Source of the DNA: Planctomycetota bacterium
GTDB lineage: Bacteria; Planctomycetota; UBA11346
Assembly: GCA_016745075.1 (NCBI GenBank)
Contig: JADGDD010000001.1
Coordinates: 373,125-437,124 of the forward strand
Direction: 5' to 3'
DNA length: 64,000 nucleotides
A program made the translations under genes and the position numbers. Below are positions 57,649-64,000 of the stretch, piece by piece; the stretch's first letter is position 1, and each line of letters opens with the position of its first letter. The notes below the pieces were generated by a model, which was given only the letters and a program-made list of their open reading frames with translations, was not told the DNA's origin and did no database searches.

Positions 57649-57954
57649 ATGATGGCCTGGATCGGTTTGTGTGAGGTGCGTCCGTTGCCTGGTAATGATT
57701 CTTTGGAAGGGGCGATTGGAGCGTTTGTAAACGTAGTGGCTTTGGGGGAGTCTGAGGAAGATTTCAAACGCTGTGTGCTGAGTACGATGAAAGAGTATGA
57801 CTTTGAAGTTATTGCCATGAATGATATTGGTACTGTTGAAGAACGAGAGCAACGAGAGGATCTGATTCCGGAACTGTCAGCACTTGCCCAGTCATTGACG
57901 GAGGAGTATCCGATTCAATTTGATGAGTTTCAGGCTTATGAAGCGGAAGAATGA
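57649..57954 (+). CDS. Candidate immunity protein for the RHS toxin
   Basis: 101-residue acidic protein (MMAWIGLCEVRPLPGNDSLEGA..., many Glu/Asp in the second half) starting 1 base after the RHS stop. Size, charge and position are those of a polymorphic-toxin immunity gene. The pattern GAFVNVVALGESEEDFKRCV suggests an alpha/beta fold. No family is assigned with certainty. ATG 57649 is used, with ATG 57652 as alternative. The left end of the IS is only 8 bases beyond its stop. Confidence 0.65.
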   Translation: MMAWIGLCEVRPLPGNDSLEGAIGAFVNVVALGESEEDFKRCVLSTMKEYDFEVIAMNDIGTVEEREQREDLIPELSALAQSLTEEYPIQFDEFQAYEAEE

Positions 57955-57962
57955 TTTCTTGG

Positions 57963-57980
57963 CCCGTACCCCTCAAAAAA
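57963..57980. repeat. IS left terminal inverted repeat
   Basis: CCCGTACCCCTCAAAAAA, matched exactly in inverted orientation at 59164-59181. It lies just downstream of the immunity gene stop. Confidence 0.85.
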
Positions 57981-57983
57981 GAA

Positions 57984-59021
57984 TCAAGCTACTTCTCTAT
58001 AATAATACCGCAAATTACCACCCAATCGTTCTTTGCAGACAATATTTCCTTCGCTTTGACCGACTTCGTCGCCGGGGTTGATGATTTCTCCATCGATACC
58101 TTGGTGATTTCGCTCTTCGTGGTAGTAAGCGAGATGCTCTTTGATAATCCAACGGAGATGCCATTCGCTACGAGGTATCGTCCATGTGAGCGCTTCTTCT
58201 TTAAACGTTCTAAAAAACCGTTCCATGTTGGCGTTCATGTTCGGTGTCTTAATACAAGTGCGAACGCATTTTGGTCCATCCCAGTTTAGTGCCTCTTGAA
58301 ATGCCTCGCCGAATATCGTGTCATTGTCGATGATCATATGCGTTTTGTTAATGAGAAATCCATCTATGGGATCAGTGAGTTTCCTTGCTTGATTGAGCAT
58401 CCATTCTTCATGTGGATTTTCTGTCATACCAACGAATTGCACTTCTCTCGTGTCGAGATGCATGGCAAAGAGTAGATACATAGTTGTTAATTCATTGGTT
58501 ACCGGATCGAGTATTTCTACCGTTGTAAAATCCATGGCTGCTAACATGGGCCACATTGCAGCAAGAAAACGTTCCCATGATCCCGTTTTCTGTCGTTCAG
58601 GTGCAGGTGGTATGCCGTGAGTGCGCCGTATATTGCCAACACTTGATGGGGATAGTATGATTTTGAGGTTGCGAAGGCGGTTACTGACTGATTCGTCACC
58701 CCAGTTCGGATTCTCTTTGAGCAGTTCAATGACTTTGTTGACTATTTCCTGCTCTAAGAGAGGTCGTCCTCGCTGATTAACCTTATTGCTATGGTCCCAT
58801 TTTTGGCAGATAAGCAGTCGATACCATTTTAAAATGGTATCAGGGGTGACCAATAGCTCTTGTTGTTCAGCAAGTTTCTTGTCGAGCTCTACGAATTTTG
58901 CAGCCAAGCGCCGTCGTTGCTGATTAGTGAGCGGAATAACCTTTTTGTCTATAATCTCGCGCAAAACGCGTGTTTCTTCATTCAGAAACTCGATGATATC
59001 AAGATATCGCTGATTCATCAC
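57984..59021 (-). CDS. IS transposase, rve/DDE integrase family
   Basis: 345-residue transposase with an N-terminal helix-turn-helix-like part (TPDTILKWYRLL, then RPLLEQEIVNKVIELLKENPNWGDESV) and an integrase core. The acidic triad is readable as AAMDFT, IIDNDTIF and ANMERFF. The C-terminal stretch YYHEERNHQGIDGEIINPGD is typical of integrase-core transposases. Intact, so the element may be active. A fragment of a related enzyme lies at 59663-59911. Confidence 0.9.
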   Translation of the reverse strand: MMNQRYLDIIEFLNEETRVLREIIDKKVIPLTNQQRRRLAAKFVELDKKLAEQQELLVTPDTILKWYRLLICQKWDHSNKVNQRGRPLLEQEIVNKVIELLKENPNWGDESVSNRLRNLKIILSPSSVGNIRRTHGIPPAPERQKTGSWERFLAAMWPMLAAMDFTTVEILDPVTNELTTMYLLFAMHLDTREVQFVGMTENPHEEWMLNQARKLTDPIDGFLINKTHMIIDNDTIFGEAFQEALNWDGPKCVRTCIKTPNMNANMERFFRTFKEEALTWTIPRSEWHLRWIIKEHLAYYHEERNHQGIDGEIINPGDEVGQSEGNIVCKERLGGNLRYYYREVA

Positions 59022-59163
59022 TCCTGCTAAGGTGACGATTAAAAGAAGGTCAACAGGTGGCTCTTATTTCTTCATGATATTCACTCCTTTTGGGAGTGGT
59101 TAATGTTTGCAGGTTTCTTTTTTGGCGCAAGGGGTATAAGTCTTTTCTAAGAAGGGTTAAATG

Positions 59164-59181
59164 TTTTTTGAGGGGTACGGG
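59164..59181. repeat. IS right terminal inverted repeat
   Basis: TTTTTTGAGGGGTACGGG, exact inverse of the left end at 57963-57980. The same 18 bases occur a third time at 63757-63774 in the same orientation. Confidence 0.85.
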
Positions 59182-59451
59182 TTAAGTCCCATTCATCAGA
59201 GCTTCTTTAATTAAGTCCATATCAAGTGAATATGCTTTCTTTTGGGTATAAAGCTTCAGTCTGAGTTTCATATTTGTTAGCCTAGAGTTGTGTTTATTAT
59301 TTTCGATAGCTCTTTGTTGAAACTTTACCGCTTTTTTAAAGTTGCCGATCCTAGCATAGGAAGCTGCGAATGTGTCTAAAAAAAGAGAGTCAAGGTACTT
59401 GTTTTTTTCGTTGCACTCTAAGGAAAGCCTCACCCCATAGGGTACGAATAT
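59182..59451 (-). pseudogene. TPR protein C-terminal fragment abutting the IS
   Basis: About 83-89 codons resembling the last repeat of a long TPR protein (YLDSLFLDTFAASYARIGNFKKAVKFQQRAIENN). The frame has a stop at 59452, so the N-terminal bulk is lost. The TAA stop (59182-59184) is the first bases outside the IS right end, so insertion may have changed its end. A GTG at 59433 could initiate but has no ribosome site. Confidence 0.6.
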
Positions 59452-59662
59452 TCATCTCAGCATAAAACATTGAATTCTTCTATGATCTTTGACACTACTA
59501 TAGCAGTAGAGACGAAATGTTTGTCCATGAAGCGATGGGGTTTTTGTTAACCCACCAAGAAGACGAGGCAATTTACGGTGATTTTGTAATTGCTACGAAT
59601 AACTCTATCACAGTGGTCTTCTTGAACCTGCGTGTAATGAATAAGGAAGAGTGCGGTAAAGG
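59452..59662. other. Intergenic, nothing recognised
   Basis: No convincing gene. A 69-codon plus-strand frame (59517-59726) runs into the transposase fragment and has no ribosome site or family features. Confidence 0.5.
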
Positions 59663-59911
59663 TTATGTGGCTTCGCGCCGAAACGACTTAAGTATTCCAC
59701 CTAATCGTTCATCACAAACCATGTGACCTTCGGTAGTGACAGTCCATTGGCCAATGGGCCTGTTGCCAATTCCTTGGTGCGGTCTTTCTGTATTGTAATG
59801 TTCAATGTATTCTTTGATAGTCTCACGTAAATGGTTTTCACCGAAGAAAATAATATGGTTGAGACATTCTTCTTTTGCAGATCGTATCCAGCGTTCAGCG
59901 AAGGCGTTCAT
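59663..59911 (-). pseudogene. Transposase C-terminal fragment, related IS
   Basis: 82 codons matching the C-terminal third of an rve integrase: FAERWIRSAKEECLN contains the final Glu of the DDE triad, then EYIEHYNTERPHQGIGNRP. It ends with VCDERLGG, closely like VCKERLGG in the intact element, so it derives from a sister IS. The remainder is gone; at its 5' edge the sequence switches to a copy of rhs DNA. Confidence 0.85.
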
Positions 59912-59915
59912 ATCA

Positions 59916-60042
59916 GTCAGTCACCATTGCCGACGGTCTTGGTCGAACCGCAAAAAGTTTCACCGCCGCGCTCGTATCCGGTTCCTGGTCCATTATCAAC
60001 CGTGTAGAAATAGAACCAAGTATAGAAATAACAACACTTCCA
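59916..60042 (+). repeat. 127-bp copy of an internal rhs segment
   Basis: Identical to 54803-54929 of the rhs gene except for one T-to-C change (CGTAAAA to CGCAAAA), in the same orientation. It corresponds to residues 1633-1675 of the RHS protein. It lacks both a start and the rest of the gene, so it cannot encode an RHS domain. It directly joins the transposase fragment on its left. Confidence 0.92.
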
Positions 60043-60910
60043 GTATGAAACCTTGCGCTTCTATGTTAATGAATGGAGCACCTGAACAAAGATGATAAGG
60101 AGTTGGCGGGCCGCTGAGCGGAAGTCGGCAATGAACATTTCAAGATCGGATTGCACAAGAATTCCCAGTCACAAGCGTACAGGCACTGTGACTATCTGAC
60201 TTTTTACCGACGATATAGAAGGGGCAGGTGCCCATATGATCAGTATGGGAGTCTCGTGATCGAAGATATGATCGAATATCCTGACACAAGCGTTGCCTCG
60301 AAGGGATGAGATCAGATGGCAAATAGTTCAAGAAACAGAATAAATGTGTTACCTTTTGTTGGCGAGAGCCATTACTGGTTAAAGGAGGACGATAGGCATG
60401 ATTATTTTATTACATAGATGACTTGTTTTGTCCGTTCTTGTCCTCTGCCTGCCAGATCTGTGTGGTTCTGAAGAAAATAACGACAAACCACGCGATGAAG
60501 TTAGCAGAACGATGTTTATAGGAAAAGGAGGAGGCCCGTATAGTGATGAGCGCATCAAATGTGGAACATCTCCTGAAATGATTCACTAGTTGTGTGAGCA
60601 ACGTTTGTGTCGGTTACAGGCAGATCATTTGGTCATCCAGATTGCCGCTCCATTTTGGAGATTGTTTGATAAAGCCCTTAGAAATATTGGTCAAAGAGGA
60701 GAAGGGATGCAGTTATGGTTAGACTACAGATGTCAAAGAACATGCTCTCAGCATACTGGGTGGAGCGAGCTGTGTAGCTATGGAAATTGCTATGAGTGTT
60801 ATTAATACAGAAAATGAAATCATCCCTTTTTGTGAGGAACGCCAATTTAACAGCATTTATTAGATTTCCTTTGAGCGGCTTATCAGGAAGCTATTCCATA
60901 TTATCTGAAC
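60043..60910. pseudogene. Degenerate region with broken reading frames
   Basis: No intact gene. A plus-strand frame over about 60060-60414 reads like protein (RHCDYLTFYRRYRRGRCPYD) but contains TGA at 60115 and 60307. A second short frame starts at ATG 60398 behind AAAGGAGGACG, reads MIILLHR then TGA, continues with a hydrophobic leader-like stretch and stops at 60589. A third, 60541-60861, is interrupted by TGA and TAG. Families are not recognised. Best read as gene remnants left by element insertion. Confidence 0.5.
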
Positions 60911-61165
60911 GTGTACACCTTAATACAGCGGTGTCTTAGCTTTAACGTAGGAATTCACGATAAAAACGTGGTTATAACAAAGGATCGTTGCGGAAATGGG
61001 GAGCTCTGTTTTATAGGAGCAACTTTACCCCAAGAATTAACTGACGAATTTTGTCACAACCAGGTTTTTAAATTAAACCTTCGCAGGATGTTTAAAGAGA
61101 GGTTGCTATATGGTGTAATCGTTCAAGAGCGTACAAATGGTGAATATGATTATGTATTTTCTTGA
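60911..61165 (+). CDS. Small hypothetical protein, possibly a remnant
   Basis: 84 codons (MYTLIQRCLSFNVGIHDKNV...YDYVFS) not recognised. No good ribosome site precedes ATG 60911. The last 55 residues (VITKDRCGNGELCFIGATLPQEL) look like a real domain, so this may be the tail of a larger lost gene. 155 bases separate it from the next gene. Confidence 0.35.
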   Translation: MYTLIQRCLSFNVGIHDKNVVITKDRCGNGELCFIGATLPQELTDEFCHNQVFKLNLRRMFKERLLYGVIVQERTNGEYDYVFS

Positions 61166-61320
61166 ATTTTACTGATGAATATAAAACAGTTTCCATTAAT
61201 CGAGTCGTCCTATGATTCAATGAATAAAAACAAATTACAAATATTTCGTTTAAAGAGCATGGATACATGCGTAATTAAGAGTAAATACACAAAATAACTT
61301 TATTAAACAAAGGGGAAAAT

Positions 61321-63615
61321 ATGAACAAAGTAAGAAAATATATATCTAGAAGAGCTCTGCTTTTGGTAATGTTTCTTTTGCCTCACCTTGTGGCTGCTGA
61401 AGCTATCACAGAAAAAATAAAGATCGATTCCAATGATAAAAAAACCTATGGCGACTGGGTTGATATACTTAAGGCAGAACATGAAGTGTTTTTAACACAA
61501 CATCCCGATCTGTATGACATTGAAGTTGGAGCTGCCCTTCATTGTAAATTAAGTTTACATCAATGGCACTACAAGCCAGAGATTCCTCACGATTTAGAGC
61601 AGCTGACTAAAATCGGCAAAAAATACTACAATGCCTTTGTTGCTTTTATGGATAGTGCTAGAGGCAAAGCTATGTTTGCTAAATTCAAAAAAGACGGAAG
61701 GCTTAATCCGGAAGATCAAGCCTATTATTGGGTTGTTAAAGCAACCGTTGATACTTATCCCTACCATAAGCGTATTGGTACTCCCGCTGATAAAACAGCA
61801 TTAGAAAAATTGAAAAAATTTGGTACAGAATTTGCCACAAAAGCTTATAAGCGACAATTATTTACTAGATCCGAGATGAAACAGTTTAGAGATTATCTTG
61901 CGATAGTCCCTAAAGGAGGTACCACAGCACATTGGGCTGCCAAGAAATTTACTTGGAGTCGTGATGACCTTGATAAAGCAATGAAAAGACATTCTCCTGC
62001 TACAGGCATAAAAGCACCTGATCATAAATTTCACTACTTTGAAACGTTGGCAAAACAACGTGGATATACTGCTTATGATGCTTATGATCTCTCAATACAA
62101 TCTTATTTGACACCAAATATTCTGGAATGTTTGGAATTGGTTTTGGATTGCTATAAATATGAAGTCGTTGATGGAGAACCTCGCTTTTCGGCTGATTTTA
62201 GTGATTTTGAAAAACTGAAAAAAAACGAATATTTCAGTCTTCACGAACAGGTAAAAACAGGTCGCCCTTTTTATTTGTTTACCCATAACTTTACCGACTC
62301 ATCAGATTTCACTCGTCGTACCGGTTATCAGGAAGCACTATATTGGTTGTTCAAAGATGAGGTTGATTTTTTTCATACAGGCCGCTTAGATTTTGGCTTT
62401 GGAGCATGTGAGTACTTTGGTCAATTTGATGTTTTTAGTGGTATGTATCCCAATAGAGTTATTCATACCGGCTACTCGTCGCCAGAAAATCTTTATAGCC
62501 CCAAATTTGGCCATATCTCTGCCATCCCCAAGGGATACCTGCGACTTCCAACAAAATCAGTCCCTATCCTTATCAATCTCGGTTCACGCATTCGAGAAAT
62601 AGGCTGCGGAGGTCCAGTGGCGTTTATTGATATTAACGGAGTACAATCCAACTACCTTTCAAGCAAAGAAAATGACACATTCTGGCATGCCAAGAATATT
62701 AATAACCAGGCAATGAGAACTGATAATATCCCCAAAGGTTATTCAATTATGGAGAAATTTTCTTTAAGAAAAGCTATTAGGTTTTTCAAAATAATGGAAA
62801 CCTTGAATTGGCAATATGATGCTAAAAGTGAATTATTGAAGAGTCATTATGCTGATATTGAAGATACTACTTATCATGACTTCAAAGAATTTTCGATGAA
62901 AAAAGCTCAAATAGTAAAAGTAGATTTAGAAAATAAACAGATTCATGTACGAGGAAAGGTTTCTAATGCCCCAAAGCCGATAGAAGAAACTCATGTCCTT
63001 ACTTTTGGTAAACATTTATTCATCTGTTCAAAAGATAATACAATAAAAGATATTAAGCAAGGAGATACGGTTAGGGTTTCTTTCAAATTTAAACCGGGCG
63101 ATCGGAATACAAAAATATTGCAGTACCTTTGGAAAGGTAATTCCCCTGGTAGTGGTCAAATGGGGCATCAGGAAGGTGTCTTTTTAAACGGCAAAATTAC
63201 CGCAGTTGACCTTGATAAATACCAATGCACCGTCGTTATGCCCAAGCCAGATGTAGCTAAAGGCGAGTGGAAAGGCTTTGATATGTATGAAAATGAGCTT
63301 AAGCCGTTAGGGATGTCTGAGCCGAGTGATACAGTAGGGTCATCGTTAGGATGGAATTTCTGTAAGAAGCTCTATTACGGGACTGATGAAGATAGAACTT
63401 TTATTCTCAAAATTGACGATTTTGTTGATGTTTCCGTTAATGGTCGTCTTTCCACCTTAGAAGAGGTCGCCGTTGGAGATCGAGTTGTCTTCGGTATTTC
63501 AACTTTTTTTTCCAGAAAAACTGATGAACATCCTTATTATAGTCCATATGGCGTTTATGTTGTCAAAGACGGTCCGTTAACCGGCGATGAATTGATATTT
63601 AAGCCGGGTGAATAA
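61321..63615 (+). CDS. Exported protein of unknown family, 764 residues
   Basis: A clear signal peptide (MNKVRKYISRRALLLVMFLL..., cleavage near VAAEA) and strong AAAGGGG before ATG 61321. The first half is helical and Lys-rich; the middle has conserved-looking aromatic/Gly segments (GFGACEYFGQFDVFSGMYPNR and GYSSPENLYSPKFGHIS). From about residue 535 come two small beta domains with OB-like repeats (KVDLENKQIHVRGKV; TAVDLDKYQCTVVM). I do not recognise the family. It is intact inside a decayed, IS-bounded region, so it is either recently acquired or under selection. Confidence 0.75.
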   Translation: MNKVRKYISRRALLLVMFLLPHLVAAEAITEKIKIDSNDKKTYGDWVDILKAEHEVFLTQHPDLYDIEVGAALHCKLSLHQWHYKPEIPHDLEQLTKIGKKYYNAFVAFMDSARGKAMFAKFKKDGRLNPEDQAYYWVVKATVDTYPYHKRIGTPADKTALEKLKKFGTEFATKAYKRQLFTRSEMKQFRDYLAIVPKGGTTAHWAAKKFTWSRDDLDKAMKRHSPATGIKAPDHKFHYFETLAKQRGYTAYDAYDLSIQSYLTPNILECLELVLDCYKYEVVDGEPRFSADFSDFEKLKKNEYFSLHEQVKTGRPFYLFTHNFTDSSDFTRRTGYQEALYWLFKDEVDFFHTGRLDFGFGACEYFGQFDVFSGMYPNRVIHTGYSSPENLYSPKFGHISAIPKGYLRLPTKSVPILINLGSRIREIGCGGPVAFIDINGVQSNYLSSKENDTFWHAKNINNQAMRTDNIPKGYSIMEKFSLRKAIRFFKIMETLNWQYDAKSELLKSHYADIEDTTYHDFKEFSMKKAQIVKVDLENKQIHVRGKVSNAPKPIEETHVLTFGKHLFICSKDNTIKDIKQGDTVRVSFKFKPGDRNTKILQYLWKGNSPGSGQMGHQEGVFLNGKITAVDLDKYQCTVVMPKPDVAKGEWKGFDMYENELKPLGMSEPSDTVGSSLGWNFCKKLYYGTDEDRTFILKIDDFVDVSVNGRLSTLEEVAVGDRVVFGISTFFSRKTDEHPYYSPYGVYVVKDGPLTGDELIFKPGE

Positions 63616-63620
63616 ATACA

Positions 63621-63774
63621 AAAGATGACAATGAAGAGAAGATAGACAGGTGGTTCTTGTTTCTTCATGGTATTCACTCCGTTTGGGAGTGGTCAATGTT
63701 TGCATGCTTCCTTTTAGAGCAAGGGGGTATAAGTCTTTTCAAAGAAGGATTAAATCTTTTTTGAGGGGTACGGG
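63621..63774. mobile_element. Solo right end of the IS (about 154 bp)
   Basis: Similar to 59031-59181, the segment upstream of the transposase, including the hairpin CACTCC/GGAGTG (63675-63691) and the 18-base end repeat (63757-63774, exact). The similarity stops near the position of the transposase start codon; no transposase remains. It lies 6 bases after the 764-residue gene and is in the same orientation as the complete IS. Confidence 0.75.
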
Positions 63775-64000
63775 TTGAGTGAGTATGGCTGTCATTCGAT
63801 CACCTGCGTCCTGCTACGACGTGCGCTTCTCACTTCGCTGCGATGCTCGTCTTCGTGCTCCGAAGGGGCGAAAGCCACGCCTGTGGCTTTCTAAAAATCG
63901 CACTGCGATTTTTACCCTTCAGGTTATGAGGCTTAAGATAATACACCCAAAAATTGCAGGTTTAAATTCGCGATTGCTACCACGATTAAAAAAGGCACAC
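63775..64000. repeat. Non-coding end of window with back-to-back hairpins
   Basis: No gene seen. Three adjacent hairpins: CTTCG-TGCTC-CGAAG (63851-63865), GAAAGCCAC-GCCT-GTGGCTTTC (63870-63891, 9 bp) and TAAAAATCGC-ACT-GCGATTTTTA (63892-63914, 10 bp). The third is not followed by a T run. They look like a repetitive extragenic palindrome cluster; only this copy lies in the window. Confidence 0.55.

Larger units (their letters stand above)
57963..59181. mobile_element. Complete insertion sequence, 1219 bp, DDE integrase type
   Basis: Bounded by 18-bp perfect terminal inverted repeats: CCCGTACCCCTCAAAAAA at 57963-57980 and its complement at 59164-59181. It contains one transposase gene on the minus strand. 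The 140 bases upstream of that gene hold a small hairpin (CACTCC/GGAGTG at 59082-59098). I see no clear target-site duplication (flanks CTTGG and TTAAG). A related solo end lies at about 63621-63774. Confidence 0.85.

Noticed and set aside
59517-59726. 69-codon plus-strand frame
   Set aside because: It runs into the transposase fragment on the other strand, lacks a ribosome site and shows no protein-like pattern.
60398-60589. Possible selenoprotein: ATG with a strong ribosome site and an in-frame TGA eight codons in
   Set aside because: The TGA falls in a leader-like hydrophobic stretch, no convincing SECIS stem follows it and no homologous family is recognised; the neighbourhood is full of broken frames.

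Overview
The window is a chromosomal segment of a Gram-negative bacterium. It encodes a secretin, five pseudopilin-like proteins, an outer-membrane beta-barrel and a lipoprotein. The mix points to the PVC group (Lentisphaerota, Kiritimatiellota or Verrucomicrobiota): a one-carbon and selenium housekeeping cluster, ECF sigma/FecR pairs, BatA-type and VIT-type von Willebrand proteins, a sulfatase next to a mannanase, and very large PA14/Calx-beta and RHS proteins. The phylum is inferred from gene content only; no 16S rRNA or ribosomal protein gene is present. Base composition is moderately AT-rich.

Layout. 1-2.3 kb: selenocysteine cluster (3' part of selB, tRNA-Sec, selD). 2.4-9.2 kb: a PhyH-type dioxygenase, a translationally coupled pair of BatA-like VWA membrane proteins, a REP-type tyrosine transposase flanked by 11-bp direct repeats, and an outer-membrane barrel. 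9.2-15.4 kb: ligA, a CoA-binding protein, a 911-residue FolD/homocysteine methyltransferase/MTHFR-like fusion, an SDR and a small membrane protein. 15.4-19.4 kb: a VIT-VWA surface protein, then a 57-residue protein with 14 cysteines just ahead of a SigZ-like ECF sigma factor. 19.4-24.9 kb: a carbohydrate locus (AraC regulator, cytoplasmic sulfatase, GH26 mannanase, MFS transporter, second AraC regulator) with an 11-bp motif shared by both divergent promoter regions and a 17-bp hairpin between the convergent genes. 24.9-27.0 kb: FecR/ECF sigma pair and tRNA-Val(GAC) with its terminator.

27.3-41.7 kb holds a complete-looking type II secretion set in three transcription units: DUF1573-gspF-gspE-gspD (minus), gspC-gspL-gspM plus two unknown membrane proteins and a TPR lipoprotein (plus), and gspK-J-I-H-G (minus), followed by an S41 protease and a HEAT-repeat protein. 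No prepilin peptidase is seen. 41.8-57.9 kb is a three-gene unit: a 2687-residue PA14/Calx-beta/cadherin-like exoprotein, a 2580-residue secreted RHS protein with a short basic His-rich C-terminal domain, and a 101-residue acidic candidate immunity protein. The type II system next door is an obvious candidate exporter, but this is inference.

57.96-64 kb is a mobile-element and decay zone. It has a complete 1219-bp IS with 18-bp terminal inverted repeats, a TPR gene fragment abutting it, a second transposase fragment, a 127-bp near-identical copy of an internal rhs segment, about 1.3 kb of broken frames, an intact 764-residue exported protein of unknown family, a solo end of the same IS, and a cluster of back-to-back hairpins.

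The observations I rank highest are the FolD-HMT-MTHFR fusion with altered folate-enzyme active sites, the Cys-rich peptide/SigZ-like pair, the RHS toxin/immunity pair with its displaced rhs fragment, the two unknown membrane genes inside the secretion operon, and the cytoplasmic sulfatase/mannanase locus with its control elements.
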